Source: Thysanoteuthis rhombus (Eukaryota > Mollusca > Cephalopoda > Oegopsida > Thysanoteuthidae). Taken from it: DNA of 64,000 nt. The notes beneath the pieces are model-generated. The model did not search any database. It was not told the DNA's origin and was given only the letters and a program-made list of their open reading frames with translations. The stretch covers positions 59,192,113-59,256,112 of the forward strand of contig OY735207.1 of assembly GCA_963457665.1 (NCBI GenBank), read 5' to 3'. Both the position numbers and the translations under genes were made by a program. The number at the start of each line of letters is the position of its first letter. Position 1 is the first letter of the stretch. Below are positions 23,605 through 33,970 of this stretch, piece by piece.

Positions 23605-24141
23605 GTCCTAGATTGTCTAAACACTGTTATTATTTGATAACATCTCAGGTTTCCAAAGAACATAAATATTAAAGAAGAAAATTTCCCATTTTTTTTTTTA
23701 ATTTGAGGGAATACTTTGAAAATCTTGAACAAAGATTTAATGGAAATTTTTTTTCCATTTTACATACTGCAAGTGTACAATATATTTCAAAAGATTGCTA
23801 AACAAATGGATATTTTAGCCTCATTGATATTTTGAATTTTCATTATCAGAGGGCAAATGCATCCATGGTAAAATAATCTTAGACAAGATCAAATTGATTT
23901 AAAATCTCTTGGAAGTTGTAAGTGAGAAGTCATGAAATTATATAAACAGGGTATTTCCAAATAAATATTTCCAATAATCTTTTTTTTTTTTACAGTGTAA
24001 CCTTTTCATGTACAAATTCAGTCATCATTAAATGAATAACGGGTTTTATTAAATCTGTTCTTATACATGATGAGAAGATAATTTTATATGAGATTTGTGT
24101 ATAAGATATTGGATTCATTTGTGCCGATTGAAGTATAATGT

Positions 24142-25078
24142 TGTGACACTAGGGGGCCAGGAGTCCCCCATGTCCTGAAAATTACAAAAATTACTATGGC
24201 TGTTACTAAAAATTACTATGGTTATTACCAGTAATTACTATTGTTATTACAAAAGGAGTTAGCTGTGTTGAAGGGGATAATGTGTTTTTCGAGATGTCAT
24301 AGGAAGTTGGGTCACCTGTGATTTTTCAATCTGGTGTCATCTGTCAAGTCCTGGGTTGCAAAAACAAATGCTTTTGGAAAAAGGTTTTGTTCCCGATTCG
24401 ATGACCATGTCATGGGAAGTTGAGTTATCTGTACTTTTTCAATCTAGTGTCATCTGTCAAGTCCTGGGGTTCAAAAACAAAGCCAGATATAAGGGCCAGT
24501 ATTTGGGGTCTAGAGAGAGAGAGTAAAAGCTTATGAAAGAAAAGTTATTTGCAGAGTCCTTGGGAGAGGGGGAGACTAATTTATGATATTGAACAGACCT
24601 GCGTCGCGAGATGAATGAGGGTCAATGTTTTGGGTTTTTCCGGAAAGGTCGAGATGGCAGGAAAGGGAGAGAAAGGGAAGTCAATTACAAGAGATACAGT
24701 GTTGATACCAAGGGCTTAAATAGGAAGAATTTTCGTAACAAGCAAGCAGAGTAAAATTTGGGTTTGGAGAAGAGACTCGCTGCCAGGCTCTCTCTCGTGT
24801 CAGCCGTCCGCCCTTAGTAACCGTCAACCGCTGCTACCATTCAGTAGACTACCGTTCGTGATATGAGAGACCAGTCGTCATTTTGACTTTGATAATAATC
24901 GGCCTCCTCTCTTTTCAACTGCGAATAGGCATTTCCCGTCTCCAGAGATATTGATAATCAATATTCTATATAAAACATATAAACGAAATCCCGTCTTGTT
25001 GCCTTCTTTTACTAACCCAGAACCACGGCTGGGCTTAGTATAGTTTGGTGAAACCACCCCCAACAGGAAAACCCCACA
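24142..25078 (+). mobile_element. Solo LTR (about 937 bp) of an LTR retrotransposon
   Basis: The insertion starts TGTGACACTAGGGGG and ends AAAACCCCACA (TG...CA ends). It is flanked by ATGT on the left (24138-24141) and ATGC on the right (25079-25082), consistent with a 4-bp target duplication with one change. The paralogous stretch at 44790-44815 reads straight through as gaagtataatgtgagttt, a clear empty site. A TATA-like stretch (tatataaaac) lies near 24968, and a ~110-bp tandem duplication near 24292-24480. No internal coding region is present. Family is unassigned. It is younger than the unit C/D duplication. Confidence 0.75.
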
Positions 25079-25150
25079 ATGCGAGTTTATATAATCTACT
25101 GATTTTTCAAATTACCGTGTCAGCTTTTAAATTTGACTTTTTTTTTGTAG

Positions 25151-25700
25151 TTTTTCCTTCCCCCCCCAAAGATATTTTGTGGAATCTGAATGATTCATCA
25201 TTTCCTTGGTGACCTAGCATAGAGGATATTGAAAATTACTCTTTGAAAATATTGTTCCGGAACCTGTAAATGTAAATTGTGTCTGATAATTCAATTTTAA
25301 AAAAACACTTGACTGTACATCTTGAAGAGAAACCAGGTATTTGTAAGGTGTGTGCCTCTCATTTCTAATTTCAATCATATTTTAGCTACAATATGCAAAC
25401 ACACACTAAAGTGAAACCATATTGGTGTTAAGTATGTGGCTCTTCTTTTTCTGATAAATCAACCCTGATTAGACATATACAAACGCACACTGGAGAGAAA
25501 CCATATCCTTGCAAAGTGTGTGAATCTTCCTTCTCTGATAAGTCAAACTTGAACCATCATATGCAAATACACGCTGAAGAGACACCATATTCTTGTGAAC
25601 TTTGTAGATTTTCTTCTACACGGAAGTCGCACTTGAGCTGACATACACAAACACACAAAGGAGTGAAACCATATTCTTGTGACGTGTAATTCTTCCTCTC
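25151..25700 (+). pseudogene. C2H2 zinc-finger unit C, disrupted
   Basis: An acceptor (ttttttgtag) ends at 25150 and the exon begins like those of units B and D, with the upstream frame MIHHFLGDLA followed by a stop. The decayed first finger has the same in-frame TAA as unit D. Three to four fingers follow ([23 protein letters not shown]), interrupted by several stops and a lost Cys codon in the first finger; the array ends by about 25700. The first two fingers match fingers 1-2 of unit D. No first exon is found between unit B and this exon, because the duplicated segment starts inside an intron. It is very likely dead. Confidence 0.85.
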
Positions 25701-27000
25701 CTGATAAACCACACTTGGGATAACGTTTATGAACACACCAGGAACTGACAATATTAGGTACAGTGCGTTATTGTTCTCCATAGAAGTTGAGTTTGGTTTG
25801 CCACGCTGACACACACTGGAAAGAAATACTATTCATCTCTAGCATGTAGATCTTTCTTATAGTGAACATACACTTGAATACAAGTTTCCAAGTTTGTGTA
25901 TTTTCATTTCTACACAATTCAGCTTTAACGTACATATCTGGAAAAAAACACATTACAAAGAACTACTTATAGATATTAAAAGTTGAGTTTGTGAGTATGA
26001 TTTATTATATTCACATTCCCCAATGGCAATACCAGTGTAGATAACAAAATTCATCTCAAATATCCTTGAAGCCATTGATGCCTGAAAAAATTAGAAATAT
26101 TCATCAAAATTCTGTGTCAGATTTGAACTGCGACTTGGTTACCATCCTTCATATTATCAATTAATATCTTTCCAAGTCTTGTTTTTCAAAGTATTGAATT
26201 ATTTTGGCATTACCGTAATATTTGGACCAATCCTTCTTTGAGCAGTCTTAAGGTGACCAACCCAAAATTAAAAAGACAGGTCACATATCACTAAATATGA
26301 TAGCAGCTTATTCCAATGAACATGTACTACAAAGATGATTCAATATTTGTTTTATCCAAGGATGTTCACTAATTTTTCCTCTGCTGAGCAAATCTACCCT
26401 AGCTTAACTTTGGCTGATAAATGCCTCTCCTTTCAATTTTCCTCACCATACAATAATGTTCCCTATCTGTTATTTAGATCTAATTTCAATAAGATTGATG
26501 TGAAACTATCTTCTTTAAAAAAATCCCCGAATAGGATTTGTTGATATTTTAACGTTTTGTTGAAATGAGGATAGTATGAACACTTTCCCTTGCAGATATT
26601 TCTCTGGAAGTATTTGTTGATATTTTCAGTTCAGTGATCAACAAATTTAAGCCTTCGTTGATTTTTTTTACATCATAATTCAATCAGACAAAACATCAAG
26701 AAGCTTTTTAAAAAAAGATGCGTTCATGAATTTTTAATATTATTTTCCATTTAGAAGATTCTCTATCACTGTATCATATGATTCCTTGCTACATTGACTG
26801 GAATGAAAATAAGAATCTAGCGGCTTTAGCAAAAAAAGATATACCGAAAGAATTTGAAAGAGTTTCATTAGGAAAGACATGTAGTGTCTGTCCATATATG
26901 CAATATTTTGAAGGTGAGATAAAGCACAATTTTCTCAATCAAAATAAAGGCCTATGAATATGCCAAGTTACTCTTATATCCCTCTTCAGATATACATATT
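25701..27000 (+). other. Shared 3' region of unit C
   Basis: It contains the 3' UTR block common to units A and D (about 25885-25940) and the conserved AATAAAGGCCTATGAAT at 26943-26959. No coding region is recognised. Confidence 0.5.
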
Positions 27001-30000
27001 TGCTGCTGCACTTGGTTACATACTTTTTTCAATGAATTATCTTAATTGATCTGATGACATTGCTAATTGATTGGAAATGCTGTGATTGTGGCCATTGAGA
27101 AGTCATTCACAAAGCCCTATGATGCCAAAACGTCATTAACAAAAACACTGGGTAGAGGGAAGAGGTATATAAGATGCAGCAAGATCTAAAACAGAGTTCG
27201 TGTTTTAGAACAAAAGGAGATTGGTTTATTTCCAAGTTGCTACCAAGAGGATTTCCATGTACAAAATACGAGCTTATGCAGAAGAACATTTCAGATACAA
27301 ATTTTCTGTCAGTTGCACTTTACTGAAAAGCTCTGAAAAGAACTTCTAAATCAACTGTTATTCACTTACAGTTAAAACTACATTTACCTCAGTTCCCTGG
27401 ACCTTTTATCATTTTTGTCTTCACAGATATTTATACTCTCTCTTTTTCTCCGTCATGGCCAAAGGATGGTGCTCTGTACCTACAAAAAATCAAAATCTCT
27501 TTATTTCAAACTTTTCCTACTCAAATCCCCAAATTTTTTGTCTGAACAATTGACCAATCAAAGAGAAATGTGGTATCTGCTACATCAACTATCTTTCCAT
27601 CTTTATCCAAATGGCCTCAGTCAAACCTCTTTCTTCTTCCGACTCACATTCCTGCGGTCAGTCCTATGACATTCGATTCTTTCTCTCCTTCTCTTATTAC
27701 TTCCCTAAGATGCTACATGTTTTTTTCTATTGTTTTCTTCATTTTGTACGAAGAAGATTTGTCTTTAGTTTTTAGAATATAAATTTCAAAATTCAACAAG
27801 TGTAATAAATGACAAACTCTTTTGAATTATCTTCAATATAAGTGTTTACTTGTTTTTTCATTTCTTCCAACAAAGTTATAGGAAATTATGGGCTACTTTC
27901 CGAGAATCTGAGTCTGGACCTTTACTAAATATCGAGTTACCTCCTTTGCATAAATTTTCAATTGATATTTATTTTTGTGTAGATAAATCTTTAAAAAAAT
28001 ATGCCAACTGTTATTATATGAAAGAAAGTGCGAATGGAAAATCACAGCTTTTTTAAAGGTAATTTTTTTTTTTTTTTTTGCGGGTATACGTAAGGGAGGT
28101 AACTCAATATTTACTGAGCTTAGTTAATATCCAGACCCAGATTCTTGGGAAATAACAATTAGTGTAATAACAATTCAGTAACAGCTACAAAATAATCTGG
28201 GGGAGTCTTTAGGCTTATTTGAAAGCTTTTTAGATGCTTTATAATGAAGACATCTTACTACTTTGGAGAAGATGCCATCTTTTTTTCTTTATTACCAGGA
28301 CAGCGTACATTGGGTCCAACATCTCAAATTCAACCAAAATTTGCTTCTGTATATTTTGTATCATTTCTTTTGAATAAGAGAATATTTTTTTTTTTTTACT
28401 ATAAATTTTATATTGATATCTCTTGAAGAGAAATTACTGGACATTTTTTCTTGTAAAAATCAAAATTGACAACCTTTACTGAACCAATGATTCCTAAATT
28501 GATACTACCGAAAAGAAATTATTATTCTAAGATATAAAAGTGCATATTGTGGATCACATTTCAGTGAAAATGTTTTTTATCCAATGTATTTTTCTGCATG
28601 TTTAAAGTATCTAATAAAACCTGATATAAGACCATCTGTTGTCTTGAGACCATGTTTTTTGCAAATTTATCTTGTGCAAATAAGGCCATGTTTTCAGGAA
28701 AAGAATCTGGGAATGAACAATATATTTTATCATGATGGATTTGAAATGTAAATATTTTACTTTTTTGTTCCGTTTTCCATTTGTGTTTTTATTCATTCAT
28801 GATCTGCTTTGAAAGCAAAAATTATATTTTCTATCTTTTCTTTTCATCAGATACGAATGTAACAAAGAAACAAATCCTAAATTCTTCTTGGCCCCACTGT
28901 TGAAAAGCCTTCTACACACATAAAACTACTTCATAACATACTTTATTCTTCTAACATTCATCAAATGAAAATTCCGTCTTGATAGTAAATTTTGTCACTC
29001 CATTTGATACCAAAATAGAAAAGATTTCTACACTTACATAGGTACATAAGTACAAAGAGAGTCACTTCATAGCTTTCTTTGATTTTATGATATTACTAGC
29101 TGAATATTGGGCAGTTTTCAGCTGGTATGTATATGTATATTGATCAGAAATTAAGGGTTCAGTTTAGTATTATAGTTGCATTGTAAATGAAATCCCCCTC
29201 TAAAATCTTTTTAAAATGTTTCTCTCACAACTTTTTACTTTGAAACCTATCCCTTTATCCATTGAGTATATAACGATGCCTGCCATTAATGGAATAACAG
29301 ACGTATGGTAAGTTTACAGTTTAGTATTTTATATGCATTGTGAATCACAGCCATACTCATATAAAAACTGATGCAAATCAGGATAAATATCAGTTTTATT
29401 CCAAGATAAGGGTCCAGTTATGCACCATATGTATTTCATTAATCAGACCCAAACTTTAGAACCAACTCACTTGCTTCCACTTCTAAACTTTGGTCAAGAT
29501 ACAGTTTAGCATGTTGATATTCATGTGACTTGCTTCTCTACTCCAAGATGTGTTGAGTTAGAGGCATCTTCTACCAGCGAAGTAAGGTTTAAAGCTGACA
29601 AAATGATAGCAATAGAGACCCAGTAATGTGACAATTATATTGTGTTCTACGCATTGATGATTTTGAAAATGCCCCAATCTTAGTAAATGATGAACACTAT
29701 AGTGAATAAGTAAACAATTTGGAAATCTGGCGACTCTTTACAGACCTTGGCAAGGCTACACAAGGTCCTGAAGTTTATATTTACTCTGACTGGCCAAGCT
29801 AGAAATTGTGTTAGAGACCTAAAACCAGAGGAGATTGATCATTAGAATGGTGTTCAAAAAATAACAGATAAATGTGATGTACTGTTTTTATAAGATGAAA
29901 ATACACAGGTTGACTTCACCTTTAAAAAGTCATCCGTCAGGTGTGAACCCAACGTTTGTGGTGAATTTCAAATACTTATTTTGTAGATTTGGAAATTTCA

Positions 30001-30200
30001 AAGTGCACTTCCCACAGGAAGTACAGGCATTTTTCCTGTTGATTGGGTTTTGCTAATTGTATGTCCATAGAGTATGAAATTATAAAGTTGATGATTGAAA
30101 AGATTTTCTGTGATCAAGCCGATGGTAAGGGTTGTGCACCATCTTTTAACTCTGAGCCTGTTTTTGTAACTAAACGTCTGAGTGGACTTCAAACAAAGGG
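25880..30200 (+). repeat. Segmental duplication, copy downstream of unit C
   Basis: Counterpart of 10950-14950, with landmarks in the same order. Part of it (about 26000-28700) also resembles sequence downstream of unit D (49075-50850): for example the cattcccaaatgacattaccagtgtag segment and the acctgatataagac...ccatgttttcag segment (28620-28700 matching 50770-50840). The downstream flank thus travelled with the zinc-finger exon in all three units. Confidence 0.65.
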
Positions 30201-31165
30201 TTGGCCTGATCATGGCAGAGGCTGGACTAGTAAAGGATTTTGAAAATTGAAAAAAATCCAGCAGAGATTCTGGAGTAAATAGGGGTTCTAATCCAGTTGA
30301 CAGAGATGGAAAGATTATGAGAAGATAATGATTCTATGAAGCATTTCTCAGGAGACTGCAATCCTCATCATGAGAATATTGAAAATGTACAAGAGATTCA
30401 TATAACATTATTTAATAGACAGTGCTTGTACAAAAATTGCCACTGGTGAGACTTGGTTAAAATTCTTTTGTTTATACCTCAAGTGATCAAGATAAATCTT
30501 TAGTTGAATACTTTGTAACTAATACAAAAATCAAGTCTGATGATAAAGCCAAAGTTACTACAACTAAGAAAGTGAAATTTTCAGCAGTTATTGGCTGGGA
30601 AAAATTCATGATTGAGACTAGTGTAGTAAATGATAAGATGCTTCTGCTCTTGAGTAAAACCTTTATGATGAAAACTGAGGCTGTTTGATATTTTGTAAAT
30701 ATAGCTAAGGCTTTGGGTATTATGGCGGACTTAGTTTGTGCCTCACTGTTGTATTTCTCTCACAAACTTGCTGACCAAGGTGATTTAAGTGTTTCCATTG
30801 TGTTACATCTGCTATGAAATCTTTAACATAAGAAGAGAAAAAAAGAGAAAGATGAAGAAGTTACTCAGACAATTTCCGCTTGCTTCAAAAGATATGTGCA
30901 AACTTCTAGATGAGACTAAGTATTTTAGTGATAATGTATCCTTGAAGATGATTGAAAAATGCACTCACTCATAATGTATAATTATGGTGATAGTTTATTA
31001 CTGCCAGAAAATTTACAATTAAGGGAAGGCCCTACAGTTGTTCTTGGAAAAGTAGGGCAATGTGTATTGGCACACCATAAAGGTGCTCACTGTTGTATCC
31101 ATCCACATTGATTGATGAAAGTGAAAGGTAATAGATGCCACATTGAAAAAACTTTTAAAGACATC
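29560..31165 (+). mobile_element. Ty1/copia-like retrotransposon fossil, gag to integrase-like parts
   Basis: Read in pieces on the + strand, this shows in order a copia-type gag-like region, traces of a zinc-knuckle region near 30300-30430, an aspartic-protease-like region near 30430-30790, and an integrase-flank-like region near 30820-31000 (KKLLRQFPLASKDMCKLLDE). A trace near 31030-31110 resembles the element's C-terminal part. It is heavily broken (more than ten breaks), old, and lacks a recognisable reverse transcriptase and paired LTRs. Its 5' part corresponds to the fossil at 14300-14960, so it was present before the zinc-finger units duplicated. The family call rests on my memory of related elements. 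Confidence 0.55.
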
Positions 31166-31450
31166 AAAATTGGAAACACTTAACTCCCTAATCCCCCCAA
31201 AAAAATATTCAGAAAATAAAATAAGAAAAACATGAAATTAGCAAAATTGGACTCACTGATCAATTACATAAAAAGAATCATCAAATCTGCAATTCTGGAC
31301 TCAGAGATTTTTTAAAAATTAAATTAAAAAACCTAGATTTATGATACTGGACTTGCAGTTTCAAGAAGAAAATTAAAAAGGCCTAAATTTGCAATACTGG
31401 ACTCACAAATAGAAAAAATTTGACAAAAACATCAAATTGGCTATACTGGA

Positions 31451-31838
31451 ATCATCATCATCATCATCATCATCAGTCTTTCAAAGTCCGTCGTTGGACA
31501 TAGACCTTCCTTGGATTTGCAAACTTCTTTATTATATTTCTGAATTTGTCCAGTTTGTCTCTCCATCTAGTACTCTGCCTGCCTGGGTTGTGCACGTGGT
31601 CTCTGTGGATCCATGTTGTGACTTGTGATGTCCATCGGTTGTCTGTCATTCTTGCAACATGGCCAGCCCATTACCTTTTGAGATTTTTAATGGATTCTAT
31701 GATGTCCCTAACTCTTGTCTTTTGGATGTACTATGCTATCTTGTGGTCTCTCTATGTGAGGCCCAGCATAATTCTTTCATGTGCACGTTGCATGGTTCTC
31801 AATTTGTGGATCTGTCTCTTGGTTAGGTTCCATGTGTG
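31451..31838 (-). mobile_element. RTE-type LINE, 5'-truncated, inserted in the satellite (copy 4)
   Basis: On the + strand (ATC)n is followed by the reverse complement of the LINE terminus (agtctttcaaagtccgtcgt). Read on the minus strand it ends at the element's 3' tail and is truncated near 31838. It sits between degenerate satellite monomers (the left flank ends ttggctatactgga), so it landed in the array. Confidence 0.85.
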
Positions 31839-31839
31839 A

Positions 31840-32030
31840 GTAGTTGCCATTGAAGCACATCAACCCCAACCAAAGCTAGTGATGTGGCTGGGCCTTTTGG
31901 GGCTGAAGACCAAGCAGGAACAGGCGGTGTAATTTTCTTTGCGCAAACCATTGGGAGTGTTAGGCCATTCCCTGCCATACTGATCCATGATGTGTTGGTG
32001 GGGTACTGACATCACTAGTTCAAAAAAAAT
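31840..32030. other. Unidentified non-satellite sequence inside the array
   Basis: Between the LINE's truncated end and resumed satellite lies about 190 bp of less AT-rich sequence (ctgggccttttggggctgaa and neighbours). It does not match the LINE copy at 52647 or the satellite. It may be a short retroelement or a passenger joined to the LINE during insertion; no family is recognised. Confidence 0.4.
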
Positions 32031-33082
32031 CTTTGAGTCTAGTATTGCGAATTTGATGGGGTTTTTTATTTCATTTTTTTGAGGTTTTGAATTCAATATT
32101 GAAAATTTAAGGGTTTTTTTTGTTGCTCTTTTTTTTATCTAATACTGGAATAACTGATTAAAAAAATTGAATTATAAAAATCCCTAAATTAGCAAAACTG
32201 GACTAAGAAATTCTAAGAATAATATAAAAGAAACTTCAAATTTTCATTACTGGACTCACAGATTCAAAAAACAAAATAGAAAAACAAAACCCTGAATGTA
32301 CAATACTAGATTCAGACATTCAAAGAATTTTTTTTAAAAACATAAATTCGCAATACCGGACTCACAAATTGAAAATATTGTATAAAAAGGACACCTAAAT
32401 TTGCATTACTGGATCCCCCCCCCAAAAAAAAATGAATAAAAAAAAAACATTTATGTATTCAATACTGGATTCCAAGATTCAAAAAGTTGGATAAAAAAAA
32501 ACCTAAATTTGCAATGCTACTCTTCCAAATTCAGAACATTGAATGAAAAAACTCCCATGCAGGTTTAAAAAATTGAATGAAAAAACACCTAAATTTGTAT
32601 TACTGGACTCCTAAGTTTAAAAATTCACATACATACTAGATATAGTTTACTTACATACTAGATATAGTTGAAATATTGTACTCCCAAAATTGGAAAATTG
32701 GATATCAAAACACCTAAATTTGCAATACTGGACTCCCTAATTCGAAAGGTTCAATCATTCCTACCCCTTAATTTGCAATGTTGTACTTCCAAAATTAAAA
32801 AATTGGATAAAGAAAAAACATATAATTTTGCATTCTGCACACCTGATTAAAAAAAACAAAAAAAAAACACCTAAATTTGCATCACTGGTTTCATAGATAC
32901 AAAAAATCAAATCTAAAAATCACCTAAATTTGCATTACTGGACTCCTGATTTCAAAATATTGAATTTAAAAAAATGCCAAAATATGCATTTGTGCTCTCC
33001 CAAATTCAAAAAATTTAATGAATAAACCTATATTAGCAATTTTGGATGCCTAAATTAAGAAAAAATGAATTTAAAAAAACAC

Positions 33083-33725
33083 CTAAATTTGCAATACTGA
33101 ACACCAAAACTCAATAAATTGATAATAAAAAAACACCTAAATTTGCAATACTGAACACCCAAACTCAATAAATTGATAATAAAAAAACACCTAAATTTGC
33201 AATACTGAACACCCAAACTCAATAAATTGATAAAAAAAAACCACCTAAATTTGCAATACTGAACACCCAAACTCAATAAATTGATAAAAAAAACACCTAA
33301 ATTTGCAATACTGAACACCCAAACTCAATAAATTGATAAAAAAAAACACCTAAATTTGCAATACTGAACACCCAAACTCAATAAATTGATAAAAAAAACC
33401 ACCTAAATTTGCAATACTGAACACCCAAACTCAATAAATTGATAAAAAAAAACACCTAAATTTGCAATACTGAACACCCAAACTCAATAAATTGATAAAA
33501 AAAACCACCTAAATTTGCAATACTGAACACCCAAACTCAATAAATTGATAAAAAAAAACACCTAAATTTGCAATACTGAACACCCAAAATAAATAAATTG
33601 ATAAAAAAAAACACCTAAATTTGCAATACTGAACACCCAAACTCAATAAATTGATAATAAAAAAACACCTAAATTTGCAATACTGAACACCCAAACTCAA
33701 TAAATTGATAATAAAAAAACACTTA
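33083..33725 (+). repeat. Satellite array 1: about 12 tandem copies of a 52-55 bp monomer
   Basis: The monomer starts acctaaatttgcaatactga and continues acacccaaactcaataaatt then gataataaaa. Copies differ mainly in the length of the A run (six to nine) and one has AAATAAATA in place of CTCAATAAA. Homogeneity is very high compared with the flanks. Confidence 0.95.
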
Positions 33726-33970
33726 AATTTGTATCACTCAACTCACAGATTCAAAAAATTGAATTTAAAAAACACCTAAATTTTCATTATTGGACTCCCA
33801 AATCCAAAGATAAAATTTTAAAAATACCTAGATTTGCAATATTTGACTCCCAAATTCAAAATATTGAATTAGAAAAACTCCTAAATTCGTATTACTGGAC
33901 TCACAGGTTCAAAAAATTGTACAAAAAATACCTAAATTTGCATTAATAGAATACCTAATTCAAACTATTG
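33725..33970 (+). repeat. Degenerate monomers joining the two satellite arrays
   Basis: Four to five diverged monomers (ggactcccaaatccaaagat, ggactcacaggttcaaaaaa) lie between the 54-bp and 108-bp arrays and are intermediate in sequence, supporting a common origin. Confidence 0.8.

Larger units (their letters stand above)
23605..25700 (+). repeat. Segmental duplication: unit C segment matching the region upstream of and into unit D
   Basis: From about 23605 (tcctagattgtctaaacactg) this matches 44268 onward nearly base for base for about 530 bp, then resumes after the LTR insertion at 25079 and continues through the acceptor and first two fingers. This is the closest non-coding match between units in the window. 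The left breakpoint lies inside the last finger of protein B; in the other copy it is in the unit D intron. Confidence 0.85.
31170..33080 (+). repeat. Satellite block, degenerate left flank
   Basis: Diverged copies of a ~54-bp monomer are recognisable by the recurring theme acctaaatttgca.tactggactc...attcaaaaa.ttgaat.aaaaaa. Spacing is irregular and identity low, as expected at the edge of an array that is no longer homogenised. It is interrupted by an RTE LINE (31451-31838) and unrelated sequence (31840-32030). Confidence 0.8.
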
